IMG/VR virus record: IMGVR_UViG_3300017783_000010 | Coordinates: 1-64,000 of that record | DNA length: 64,000 nucleotides | Direction: 5' to 3' (one strand) | Source of the DNA: a virus | Shown here: one piece after another, positions 34,306 to 41,245 of the stretch | Layout of the letters: each line of letters opens with the position of its first letter | How positions within the stretch are numbered: position 1 is the first letter of the stretch | Notes under the pieces: model-generated | Database searches by the model: none | Told to the model about the DNA's origin: nothing | The model's input: only the letters and a program-made list of their open reading frames with translations | Program-made: the position numbers and the translations under genes

Positions 34306-34336
34306 ATAGTATATCAGCTATATGTCTGATATACTC
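34298..34336 (+). other. Terminal site of array B
   Basis: R'' CACATAAC then a perfect hairpin AGTATATCAG/CTGATATACT (34308-34335). The same outer bases end array A, with the inner loop segment inverted. Confidence 0.7.
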
Positions 34337-34377
34337 TCCATTCATAAGCTATTATTTTTTTTTTTTTAAAAATTAGT

Positions 34378-34513
34378 TTGGACGCAATCGCTTGCAATTC
34401 AATGAGTTGTAAGCGATTTTTTTATTTTATATAAAATTTATTATATTAATTACTTGCAGGGTATTGTTTATTGTCTTATCTTGCATACATATTATTTAAT
34501 CAATCAAAAACTT
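34378..34513 (+). promoter_or_regulatory. Terminator-promoter cassette, copy 2
   Basis: Nearly identical to copy 1 (only a few differences in 130 bp, including TATCTTGC for TATATTGC). It terminates array B and starts the gene at 34519. Confidence 0.8.
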
Positions 34514-34518
34514 AAATT

Positions 34519-35259
34519 ATGATTTTAGCGGAATTAGTAAACGACAAAGCAGCAAACGCAATCTTAGATGCAAAGCCTTTATTCGAGAACTCAAGATCTT
34601 ATGACTCTCTAGGGCACAGAAAAGTTTTTAATACGTGTTTAGAAACTTTTGAAAAAACCTGTATGCCTATTAGAGATGTATCGCTAAAAGCTAGTAAAGA
34701 TCATCAAATTTTAGTAGCTGACTTTGTATTCGACAGCTACTCAAATTACCATGGAATGATGCTTTCTTTTATCTCGAGCCTAAATAAGCAAAAAGCTTTA
34801 GGCGTAGCAGCAGGAGCAAAAACCTTTATCTGCCAAAATGGGATGATCTTAGGAGATATGACAGGCAAAAGAAAGCATACAACAACGGTCAAATTATGGA
34901 TGCAAGATTTTATCAAGTATGCTGCAGAACAGATGTACTCTCAAGAATCTTTAATCCTTAGAAAATTCGATGCTCTTAAAGAGCAATGGATGAGCCAACA
35001 AGAAATGGCAGAACTGGCAGGCGTTATGGCCTATGAAGGCTTACTAAAGCCTAACCAGTTTGGGAAAGTCATCAATGAAATTAAAACCCCATGTTTTAAT
35101 TACTCTGAAAACTCGGATAGTAAAATCTTTGTAGATAATAACGATACAAAGTATTCATTCTTTCAACATGTTACACACGCTATGAAGAGTGAAGGAGTCC
35201 GTACTTCACAAAAATCTTTAAAAAATACGGTAGACTTTTTGCTGCAATCAGTAAATTAA
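34519..35259 (+). CDS. DUF932-like phage protein
   Basis: 246 residues. Pattern GHRKVFNT, FDSYSNYHGMMLSFISSLNKQKALG, KTFICQNGMIL and RKHTTTVK resembles the DUF932 family widespread in phages and plasmids, function unknown. Own promoter cassette, terminator of copy 3 behind. Confidence 0.6.
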   Translation: MILAELVNDKAANAILDAKPLFENSRSYDSLGHRKVFNTCLETFEKTCMPIRDVSLKASKDHQILVADFVFDSYSNYHGMMLSFISSLNKQKALGVAAGAKTFICQNGMILGDMTGKRKHTTTVKLWMQDFIKYAAEQMYSQESLILRKFDALKEQWMSQQEMAELAGVMAYEGLLKPNQFGKVINEIKTPCFNYSENSDSKIFVDNNDTKYSFFQHVTHAMKSEGVRTSQKSLKNTVDFLLQSVN

Positions 35260-35274
35260 TTTGGACGCCACTAT

Positions 35275-35407
35275 TTGGACGCAATCGCTTGCACTTCAAT
35301 GAGTTGTAAGCGATTCTTTATTTTATCTGAAATTTATTATATTAATTACTTGCTTGGTATCAAAAATTATAGTACCTTGTAAGCATATTATTTAATCAAT
35401 TAAAAAC
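35275..35407 (+). promoter_or_regulatory. Terminator-promoter cassette, copy 3
   Basis: Same module, more diverged in the promoter half (ends TAGTACCTTGTAAG). Preceded by a duplicated TTTGGACGC. Drives the gene at 35414. Confidence 0.7.
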
Positions 35408-35413
35408 AAGGAA

Positions 35414-35668
35414 ATGACAAAACAAGAAATTTTAGAGAAATATGGGAAAATAAACTTAAAATTTACTACCTATTTCAAGTATGAGTTTTATTTTCTTGGT
35501 GTGACTGAAAATGGAACTCAAATTTACACTAGCATTGGAGGTTGTTCTTCTGAAATTTACAATTTAGATGTGTCATCGGATGCTAAAGAAACATTAATCT
35601 CATTAGAGACCCAATGGGTAATTATTACCCTAAATGGCAAAGAAATAGGGGGATATGATGAGCGATAA
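35414..35668 (+). CDS. Hypothetical beta-rich protein
   Basis: 84 residues (MTKQEILEKYGKINLKF...). One Cys pair region GGCSSEIY. Single gene behind cassette copy 3. Unknown. Confidence 0.55.
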   Translation: MTKQEILEKYGKINLKFTTYFKYEFYFLGVTENGTQIYTSIGGCSSEIYNLDVSSDAKETLISLETQWVIITLNGKEIGGYDER

Positions 35669-35737
35669 TAAGAAAAAAAATCTGGTCTAGCTATTGACTT
35701 GTAAGCATAATTTTAGTATATTGCAAATAAAAAAGTT

Positions 35738-36502
35738 ATGACCAGATTTTTACTACTTTTATTCGTTGTTTTTTCTTCTTGTCAAAAAGACACAGTTGAA
35801 AAACTCGAATTTGAAAAACTCGAATCTGAAAAACTCGAATCTGAAAAACTCGAATTTGAAAAACTCGAATCTGAAAAACTCGAATCTGAAAAACTCGAAT
35901 CTGAAAAACTCGAATTTGAAAAACTCGATCAGATCAGAATTAAAACGCAAAGAGATAAGTTTCGTTTTAATGCGTTTAAAACGCATATTAAATCGTTTAA
36001 AACGCTAAATAACGCTAAAGTAGCGTTTGTACTTAGCGTTGCAAAAAACGCTAGAGTTGAAAGTAGAGTTTCTAATATACCTGCTTCCTTATATGTTGCT
36101 ATGGCTATACAAGAAACTGGTTGGGGTACTAGTAAAGCCTTTAAAAAAGGGTTTTCGATAGGCAATATTAAATACTACTCGGAGAATAATTTAGCACTAG
36201 CGCAGTTAAAAAAAGATTTTCCTCATGCTAAATTCGACCTAATAAATATACACGATGATAGTCCAACAGATATGTTTGTACTTTATGAGAATCAAGAGCA
36301 GGCACTCAGGCATATATCGTATAACTTGCAAGGAAAGTATATAAGCTATTGCAAAAACCATCATAATGTATATGAGTGGTTTAAAGCACTGCAAGCCATC
36401 GACCCAAAAAATGGAAAGTACGCTTGGGCAACCGACCCCAAATACCTTAATAAATTAACTAGCTTAGTTAGAAAATATAAGCTATATTTAATAGATATAT
36501 AA
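35738..36502 (+). CDS. Lipoprotein glucosaminidase (peptidoglycan hydrolase)
   Basis: 254 residues. Lipoprotein signal with lipobox Cys15 (VVFSSC), then a charged linker of about nine EKLE(F/S) pentad repeats, then from about residue 95 a FlgJ/LytG-type glucosaminidase domain (PF01832-like): catalytic Glu126 in AIQETGWGTS, FSIGNIKYYS, and Tyr-rich C-terminus. It should be anchored to a membrane and reach peptidoglycan through the linker. A lipid-anchored lytic enzyme in the early region is unusual for an endolysin; remodelling or exclusion of other phages is possible. Promoter TTGACTTG...TATATTGC lies just upstream. DNA after the repeats is rich in AACGC words. Confidence 0.85.
   Translation: MTRFLLLLFVVFSSCQKDTVEKLEFEKLESEKLESEKLEFEKLESEKLESEKLESEKLEFEKLDQIRIKTQRDKFRFNAFKTHIKSFKTLNNAKVAFVLSVAKNARVESRVSNIPASLYVAMAIQETGWGTSKAFKKGFSIGNIKYYSENNLALAQLKKDFPHAKFDLINIHDDSPTDMFVLYENQEQALRHISYNLQGKYISYCKNHHNVYEWFKALQAIDPKNGKYAWATDPKYLNKLTSLVRKYKLYLIDI
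35798..35928 (+). repeat. 15-bp tandem repeat in lysin linker
   Basis: Eight full and one partial copy of GAAAAACTCGAATYT in phase with codons (EKLEF/EKLES). Such perfect units can change copy number by slippage, altering linker length. Confidence 0.95.
35935..36062. repeat. AACGC-word cluster 3
   Basis: Eight AACGC/GCGTT words in about 125 bp inside the lysin gene, in all three codon phases (ACG-CAA, GCG-TTT, AAC-GCT, AGC-GTT), so the protein does not explain them. Confidence 0.8.
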
Positions 36503-36528
36503 AGAGATTGTTTTGATTGATAATTTGA

Positions 36529-36558
36529 GGGATATGGCTTAGGCTGTATCCCTTTTTT
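36529..36558 (+). terminator. Intrinsic terminator
   Basis: GGGATA/TATCCC stem plus six T, 27 bp after the lysin gene and just before the iteron array. Confidence 0.75.
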
Positions 36559-36562
36559 ATTT

Positions 36563-36713
36563 GCTCGATGCTCGATGCTTGGCTCGATGGTTGATAGGAT
36601 AGCTCGATGGTTGGCATGATAGCTCGATGGTTGGCATGATAGCTCGATGGTTGGCATGATAGCTCGATGGTTGATAGGATAGATCGATGGTTGATAGGAT
36701 AGCTCGATGGTAT
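36563..36713. repeat. 20-bp iteron array, candidate origin
   Basis: Six head-to-tail units of AGCTCGATGGTTGGCATGAT or its variant ending GATAGGAT, with partial units at both ends. The 20-bp period puts every copy on about the same DNA face. Followed by a doubled GTATACTTACA, a doubled GGACTATTGTTTCAA and a long A-tract (36714-36851), the usual layout of iteron plus unwinding element. No gene is convincing here. Confidence 0.85.
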
Positions 36714-36851
36714 ACTTACATAACAGTATACTTACATTAACTAAAAATTTTTATTACTTATATATCCGCAAGTTAGAAGTAAATTTCTTATTAGTGGTGG
36801 ACTATTGTTTCAATTTATTGGACTATTGTTTCAAAAAAAAAGAAAAAAAAT

Positions 36852-36883
36852 TTGCTTTATTTAAAATATTGTTTTTATATTTG
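36852..36883 (+). promoter_or_regulatory. Promoter
   Basis: TTG at 36852, 21-bp spacer, TATATTTG at 36876-36883. Drives the gene at 36921. Confidence 0.75.
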
Positions 36884-36920
36884 TGGCGTACTTATTTATT
36901 AATCAATCAAAACAAAAAAT

Positions 36921-37643
36921 ATGTTTTTACTTTCAAATTCTACTGGTAACACAAAGATGCGAAAAGCTGAAAAAGAAAATTATTTGTCTTATTCTCTAAA
37001 TCTATTACCGCACAGAAATACAATAGGCGGCAAAACTGTGAATGTATGTCCTTTTGCGGGCTCATGTTCAAAAGTTTGCGTAGGAGAAAATGGGCACTTT
37101 GCTATGAAAAACGGTGTAGCATATCATAAGCAATATATGAACACTTTGTTGTTTACGCACGAAAGGGAAATATTTTTTAATAAACTAGATCAGGACTTAA
37201 AACAAGTAGAAAAAATACAAGCGAAAAAAGCCAAAAAAGTGGCGGTTCGTTTGAATGCATATAGCGATTTAAATTTTGAAAAGTTATCTAAAAGATACTT
37301 AAAAGAAAATATCTTTGAACTGTTTCCAACTATTCAGTTCTACGACTATACAAAAGATGTAAAAAAGTTTGTAGATAATAAAATAAAAAATTATCACCTA
37401 ACTTTTTCACACGACGAAAAAGGTAAATTTTTTTGGTCAAATACTGCAATAGTTTTTGAGAAATTACCAAAAACTTACAAAGGTATGCCAGTTTTTGACG
37501 GAGACGCAACAGACCTTAGATTTTTAGACCCCGAAACCCATGTTATCGGTCTTAAATTCAAAGGTTCAAAGGCAAAACTTTTAAACTCAATTGCTGGCGG
37601 GTTTACAATTAGCCAAAAGGATAAAAATTGTAATTATGTGTAA
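36921..37643 (+). CDS. GP88-like Cys-motif phage protein
   Basis: 240 residues. The N-terminal part has NVCPFAGSCSKVC followed by GENGHFA, the Cys spacing of the phage gp88-like family (TCPGA..C...C), function unknown. Then a repeated-helix region and a beta C-terminus. Own promoter. Confidence 0.6.
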   Translation: MFLLSNSTGNTKMRKAEKENYLSYSLNLLPHRNTIGGKTVNVCPFAGSCSKVCVGENGHFAMKNGVAYHKQYMNTLLFTHEREIFFNKLDQDLKQVEKIQAKKAKKVAVRLNAYSDLNFEKLSKRYLKENIFELFPTIQFYDYTKDVKKFVDNKIKNYHLTFSHDEKGKFFWSNTAIVFEKLPKTYKGMPVFDGDATDLRFLDPETHVIGLKFKGSKAKLLNSIAGGFTISQKDKNCNYV

Positions 37644-37719
37644 AAAAATTATATGTTTATTAGTAGTGCTTGCAATTGCAAGCACTGCATTAAATGCGGG
37701 AATACCATTAGTTAATTAA
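37636..37719 (+). CDS. Tiny secreted peptide
   Basis: 27 residues (MCKKIICLLVVLAIASTALNAGIPLVN): almost only a signal peptide. The codons for LAIAS include the palindrome GCTTGCAATTGCAAGC. Overlaps the upstream stop. May be a leader of sequence rather than a protein. Confidence 0.4.
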   Translation: MCKKIICLLVVLAIASTALNAGIPLVN

Positions 37720-37737
37720 TCAAAAATAAAAAATAAT

Positions 37738-38091
37738 ATGCAAGTAAGAGTAGTAACAGTACCCGTACAATTAAATCATTTAATTGTAATAGGGGAAATT
37801 ATAACAATTGAGCCCCAAACATACCGTACTGACACTTGTATCCATGTAGGTAATATTATAAATATTAAAAATAATCAAGTGTTTAGCGGACGAATGTATT
37901 ACAAAGGGTATATGAAGGGCGAACAATTACCTAAAAATTTTGAATGGCTAAATAAGCCAATTATTGCTAACAAAGGCACATTTAATGGTAATATTCGGTA
38001 TATAAAAAGGAACGGAGATAGTTACCTAAATTTAATTAAAAATAGTCTAGGTTACGGAATAAAATTAGAAGAATTTTTTGAACGAGTATAA
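37738..38091 (+). CDS. Hypothetical protein
   Basis: 117 residues, beta-rich start (MQVRVVTVPVQLNHLIVIGEIITIEP), basic C-terminal half. Unknown; same transcription unit as the gp88-like gene. Confidence 0.55.
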   Translation: MQVRVVTVPVQLNHLIVIGEIITIEPQTYRTDTCIHVGNIINIKNNQVFSGRMYYKGYMKGEQLPKNFEWLNKPIIANKGTFNGNIRYIKRNGDSYLNLIKNSLGYGIKLEEFFERV

Positions 38092-38096
38092 ATTTA

Positions 38097-38162
38097 ATTT
38101 AATTTAATTACTTGCTTTTTATTGTTTATTGTCTTAACTTGCGTACATATTATTTAATCAAA
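38097..38162 (+). promoter_or_regulatory. Repeated promoter module (short form)
   Basis: TTACTTGC...TTATTGTCTTAACTTGCG then ACATATTATTTAATCAAAA. The promoter half of the terminator-promoter cassettes, without the terminator. Confidence 0.65.
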
Positions 38163-38178
38163 AAAAAATTTATTTACT

Positions 38179-38484
38179 ATGTATACTTTTGTAACCTATA
38201 ATAATAAGAGCATAAAATTTGCTGAAATTGTGCCAAATGGTATAAAATTTGTGACCTTAAAAACAATATTGAATAATAAGGGTAACATTAATTTAAGTTA
38301 TTCCCTACACCTTGAAACTAGGTTTTTAAAATTGATGCTAAAAACCTTGCCATTCAAAGAAAAAGTAGATTATAATCTATGGTTTAACAATTGCGAAAAT
38401 AGGCCGACTGTTTTTGAATGTTTAGAATATTTAGTCCAAAAAGAATATATTAGTCCGAACATACGCGGCACAAAATTAACATAA
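38179..38484 (+). CDS. Hypothetical protein
   Basis: 101 residues (MYTFVTYNNKSIKFAEIVPNG...). Single gene behind its own promoter module. Unknown. Confidence 0.55.
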   Translation: MYTFVTYNNKSIKFAEIVPNGIKFVTLKTILNNKGNINLSYSLHLETRFLKLMLKTLPFKEKVDYNLWFNNCENRPTVFECLEYLVQKEYISPNIRGTKLT

Positions 38485-38536
38485 ATGTGCTTTTTTATAA
38501 TTGCTTCATGTTATTAATTATTTAATCAAAAATAAA

Positions 38537-38773
38537 ATGGTTAATTTAAAATCAAAAACAATAATAGACGACAATATAAGGTTTGATGGTAAGTTTTATA
38601 GATATGTAAACCACGATGCTAAATTGCTGACTACTGGTTTTCGTACTAAAAATGGACTACTAAGAAACAAGGATATAATAAGATTTGATGATAGAGCAGT
38701 ATTAAGTATGCGAAATAGATACGAAAGTTTTTATGGTGCTAACGGTCTTAAAAAAGACCTTAATATAGTATAA
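38537..38773 (+). CDS. Hypothetical basic protein
   Basis: 78 residues from ATG 38537; an upstream TTG frame lies in the leader. RFDGKFYRYVNHDAKLLTTGFRTKNG looks like a small beta protein. Unknown. Confidence 0.5.
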   Translation: MVNLKSKTIIDDNIRFDGKFYRYVNHDAKLLTTGFRTKNGLLRNKDIIRFDDRAVLSMRNRYESFYGANGLKKDLNIV

Positions 38774-38798
38774 CAACTTTTGCTCGTTTTATTGACTT

Positions 38799-38836
38799 TT
38801 GCTTGCATTGCTAGCAATGCAAGCAACTTTTTTTTT
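38799..38836 (+). terminator. Strong terminator
   Basis: 13-bp perfect stem TTGCTTGCATTGC/GCAATGCAAGCAA with a 2-nt loop and a nine-T run. Built from the recurrent TTGC word. Confidence 0.9.
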
Positions 38837-38844
38837 GTCAAAGT

Positions 38845-38905
38845 TATTAATTACTTGCTTTTTATTGCTTATTGTCTTAACTTGCGTACATATTATTTAA
38901 TTAAA
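38845..38905 (+). promoter_or_regulatory. Repeated promoter module
   Basis: Same module as 38097 (TTACTTGCTTTTTATTG...CTTAACTTGCGTACATATTA). Drives the gene at 38916. Confidence 0.65.
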
Positions 38906-38915
38906 ATTTGGGAAA

Positions 38916-39107
38916 ATGAATTATGACAAATTAGTTTGGAAATTGAGAAAAAAAGCATTTGACAAGCGAGTAGCTGAAAAAGATATTCAATTTGATAGAA
39001 TTTTAAAAGAAGCTATCAAAAGGAAAATCCAATCCTACCATAAAACGGAAGAATTTTTGTTGGCTGAAATGGAAAAATCCGAAAAGCTTTTATTTCGGAC
39101 TAGATAA
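38916..39107 (+). CDS. Small basic helical protein
   Basis: 63 residues, Lys/Arg/Glu-rich helix throughout. Unknown. Confidence 0.5.
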   Translation: MNYDKLVWKLRKKAFDKRVAEKDIQFDRILKEAIKRKIQSYHKTEEFLLAEMEKSEKLLFRTR

Positions 39108-39175
39108 ACATTTACTCAAGCTCGTTATGAAAATAACGGGCTTTTGGTGGTAGAAGTTTAAAAAAAAATAGGGAA

Positions 39176-39346
39176 ATGAAAGTCAACACAATTGATACTC
39201 TCTATGATTTAAAGAATTTAAGAGAGCATTTATCTGAAACGTTGAAAAACGCAACTGTTTCAGAAATATATAAATCGCCTATATCTTATAGTTTTAGAGT
39301 TTATGTAAAAGGTAAGACAATAGGTTTTTATCAGGCATTTCATTGA
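39176..39346 (+). CDS. Small hypothetical protein
   Basis: 56 residues (MKVNTIDTLYDLKNLREHLS...), helix then beta hairpin (YSFRVYVKGKTIGFYQAF). Followed by a terminator. Unknown. Confidence 0.5.
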   Translation: MKVNTIDTLYDLKNLREHLSETLKNATVSEIYKSPISYSFRVYVKGKTIGFYQAFH

Positions 39347-39384
39347 TATTGCCGATATACCCTCCCCGAAGCTATGATTTTAAG

Positions 39385-39416
39385 AATTGCTTGCATTGCA
39401 AGCAATTTTTTTTTTG
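39385..39416 (+). terminator. Intrinsic terminator
   Basis: AATTGCTTGCA/TGCAAGCAATT stem followed by ten or more T. Confidence 0.88.
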
Positions 39417-39419
39417 TCT

Positions 39420-39749
39420 ATTGTTAACAATATATACACGTTTGTTTATTATTTGTAAACTTTGTTTACTTACTTTTTACGTGTGAATAGTGCTAATAAA
39501 AGATTTTATCTTTTTTATGCTAAGATATAGGAGACAAAAAAAATCGTTTATAGGACGATATAAAGCTAATTACAGTATTTGATACTATTTTATATAATTG
39601 TGTGCAATTGCGTGCAAGTGATAGAGTTTATTATTAGATAGTTCTACTATTGCAAATGATAGTATTACTATCATTTTAGTTAGTATTACTCTACGAAACT
39701 TTTCGTACTTTATTGCGGTCTATATTTTTAGTACACTTGACCTAATTTA
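39420..39749. other. AT-rich non-coding gap
   Basis: No ORF, little resemblance to the promoter modules. Holds a palindrome GATAGTATTACTATC near 39660, a TGTGCAATTGCGTGCA word near 39602 and AT-rich runs. Could hold an origin, a small RNA or be an eroded gene. Confidence 0.5.
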
Positions 39750-39789
39750 TTTGCTGCGATTTTTCTGCCGAAAAAGCAAATTTTTTTTT
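39750..39789 (+). terminator. Intrinsic terminator
   Basis: TTTGCT/AGCAAA stem with inner TTTT/AAAA pairing and a nine-T run. It has no gene just upstream, so a short RNA may end here. Confidence 0.65.
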
Positions 39790-39927
39790 AAGTTTTAACA
39801 CATTTTTGTTTTTATTATTTGTTATTGCACGCATTGCTTGCACTATTTTGCTTTTTTGTCAATATATTGTTATGACTTACCGCTTTGCTTGCATAGCGTG
39901 CAATTTAATTTTTATTTTCTTATTTAC

Positions 39928-39958
39928 TTGCTTGGTATTGTTTATTATCTTATCTTTG
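39928..39958 (+). promoter_or_regulatory. Promoter
   Basis: TTG at 39928, 20-bp spacer, TATCTTTG at 39951-39958. Confidence 0.7.
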
Positions 39959-39985
39959 TATTATCAATCAATCAAAATAGTTATT

Positions 39986-40114
39986 ATGAAACTTTTTACT
40001 TTAGTATTTAGAAGCAAAAAAAATAGAAACCATTGGAACTCTAGCCTCCATAAGGATAGAGTTCAAGACCGTGGAGTAACCCTATATATGACGAATGGGG
40101 TGCTGCATCGGTAG
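39986..40114 (+). CDS. Tiny basic protein
   Basis: 42 residues from ATG 39986 (MKLFTLVFRSKKNRNHWN...). The longer upstream frame runs through the promoter and is rejected. Confidence 0.45.
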   Translation: MKLFTLVFRSKKNRNHWNSSLHKDRVQDRGVTLYMTNGVLHR

Positions 40115-40128
40115 CAATTAATTTTTAT

Positions 40129-40159
40129 TTGCTTTTTATTGTATAAGGTTTTATCTTTG
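40129..40159 (+). promoter_or_regulatory. Promoter
   Basis: TTG at 40129, 20-bp spacer, TATCTTTG at 40152-40159; drives the gene at 40189. Confidence 0.7.
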
Positions 40160-40188
40160 TACTATCAATTAACCAAAATTTTTATAAA

Positions 40189-40377
40189 ATGATAGAAGTA
40201 AGTTTGGAATTTTTTAACCGATACATAAGCACACGTAAGTATGATGTTAGAACAATAGTCAAGGGCAAATTTCCATACACGTCTGAGATTAGGTGTAAAG
40301 TAACCAATAAGCTTGTAGGTAAAGTAGTGGACTCTTTTCCTCGTCCAGTGACTAGTAAATATTATATTTTTGAGTAA
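40189..40377 (+). CDS. Small hypothetical protein
   Basis: 62 residues, basic beta-rich (RTIVKGKFPYTSEIRCKVTNKLVGKVV). Own promoter. Unknown. Confidence 0.5.
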   Translation: MIEVSLEFFNRYISTRKYDVRTIVKGKFPYTSEIRCKVTNKLVGKVVDSFPRPVTSKYYIFE

Positions 40378-40380
40378 TAT

Positions 40381-40464
40381 TTGCACGCATTGCTTGCACA
40401 CTGTTAGATTGCTTGCTTTGCGTGCATATTGTTAGATTGCACGCAATGCGTGCATATTGTTAGC
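40381..40464 (+). repeat. 28-bp tandem repeats, left block
   Basis: Three head-to-tail units (40381, 40409, 40437) of consensus TTGCnYGCnWTGCnTGCA followed by nnnTGTTAGA. Each core is an imperfect palindrome; the third is perfect (TGCACGCAATGCGTGCA). The parS-like site follows at once. Confidence 0.85.
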
Positions 40465-40466
40465 AA

Positions 40467-40482
40467 TGTTCCACGTGGAACA
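40467..40482. other. parS-like ParB site
   Basis: TGTTCCACGTGGAACA, a perfect 16-bp palindrome. It fits the bacterial chromosomal parS consensus TGTTNCACGTGNAACA. No ParA or ParB gene is seen in the window, so a host ParB may bind it. Confidence 0.75.
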
Positions 40483-40507
40483 CATTTATTAATCAAAAAT
40501 TATTACT

Positions 40508-40696
40508 ATGTTGTATTCTGTTTGTATTGAGGGCGAAGGTATTATCTCTTATGATATATTAAATTTAGCTGTAAATAAGGCCAAAGCTTTTAAGTTGAAA
40601 TACCCTAATAAGGAAATTTCTGTTGTGTGGTCTTCATGGTATGAGGGCAAAAAAGGTAACCCGTCAGAATTTCATAATAGAATAATAATTGAATAG
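40508..40696 (+). CDS. Small hypothetical protein
   Basis: 62 residues (MLYSVCIEGEGIISYDILNLAV...), short beta-alpha-beta layout. Lies between the two 28-bp repeat blocks. Unknown. Confidence 0.5.
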   Translation: MLYSVCIEGEGIISYDILNLAVNKAKAFKLKYPNKEISVVWSSWYEGKKGNPSEFHNRIIIE

Positions 40697-40809
40697 GTGC
40701 GCACCTTGTTAGATTGCGCGCTATGCTTGCACCTTGTTATAGAATATTTGCGCGCTATGCTTGCACCTTGTTAGAAAATAGTTGCAAGCATAGCGCGCAC
40801 ACTGTTAGG
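40697..40809 (+). repeat. 28-bp repeats, right block
   Basis: One partial and three full units of the same family (cores TTGCGCGCTATGCTTGCA twice, and one with the core inverted, TTGCAAGCATAGCGCGCA, but the TGTTAGG tail kept). Confidence 0.8.
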
Positions 40810-40925
40810 AATCGCAATCGCAGGCAGTGCGCGCAAGGGTACGTAACGAGCAAAATGTAAAATTAGTATTTTTAATTGGATTGCTAATTTTAGCAATTAT
40901 AGGCAAGTCAAGAACTAAAATAAAA

Positions 40926-40957
40926 AGGCAGCGAATGCAATGCGTGCAACGCTGCCT
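40926..40957 (-). terminator. Terminator of leftward operon
   Basis: AGGCAGCG/CGCTGCCT stem; on the minus strand it is followed by UUUUUAUUUU. Marks where the leftward operon meets the rightward genes. Confidence 0.75.
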
Positions 40958-40983
40958 AAAATAGAAATCAAAGAGTCAGAAGA

Positions 40984-41061
40984 TTATCTAGCCTTTGATT
41001 TGCGGCCATAAATGGCAAAGCGGTCAAAATACATCCCTTTGTAGAATCTGCGTCTAAACAT
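40984..41061 (-). CDS. Arg-rich mini-protein
   Basis: 25 residues (MFRRRFYKGMYFDRFAIYGR...). ATG at 41061. Last possible gene of the leftward operon; short enough to be chance. Confidence 0.35.
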   Translation of the reverse strand: MFRRRFYKGMYFDRFAIYGRKSKAR

Positions 41062-41245
41062 TATCTATGATTTGGTTTAAAAAAGATACGCATTCTTGCG
41101 CATTTATATAATAAGCTATTTTAAAGCCCTGTAAGCGACGATAAGTCGCAAAGTAGGTACTTAATCTATAATGCCTTTAAATGTCCTTAAAGTGGCTGTA
41201 AGCCGCTATAGAGGGAATATAAGGCAGAAGCAAGAAGAGTGCGCA

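Larger units (their letters stand above)
31606..34336 (+). mobile_element. Integron-type gene-cassette array B (no integrase)
   Basis: Seven cassettes behind one phage promoter cassette. R'/R'' pairs belonging to the same cassette match: TTAGCAA/TTGCTAA, GTTATATGC/GCATATAAC, GTTACCC.../...GGGTAAC (30 bp), GTTATAGGGC/GCCCTATAAC, GTTATGTG/CACATAAC. Sites fold as R''-L''-L'-R' hairpins. The second cassette (31890-32063) does not match well at its ends. No integrase visible. The array ends at a site shared with array A. Confidence 0.82.

Noticed and set aside
18138-34336. Cassettes as insertion sequences or MITEs
   Set aside because: No transposase, no common terminal repeats between units and no target duplications; end pairs are cassette-specific, as in integron cassettes.
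35759-36008. ORFs on both strands in the lysin linker (FEFFRFEFF and LKNSN repeats)
   Set aside because: They are shadows of the 15-bp tandem repeat of the lipoprotein lysin.
36563-36713. 20-bp repeats as a CRISPR array
   Set aside because: Units are head-to-tail without unique spacers, so this is an iteron array.
36707-36949. 80-codon ORF overlapping the iteron end
   Set aside because: Runs through the AT-rich tract and the promoter at 36852; low-complexity aromatic/Lys translation with no start context.
39806-39985. 60-codon hydrophobic N-terminal extension of the gene at 39986
   Set aside because: Covers a consensus promoter and repeated words; the ATG after the promoter is the likely start.
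40381-40809. 28-bp repeats as a CRISPR array
   Set aside because: No spacers of constant length; cores are palindromic and vary, and no cas genes are present.
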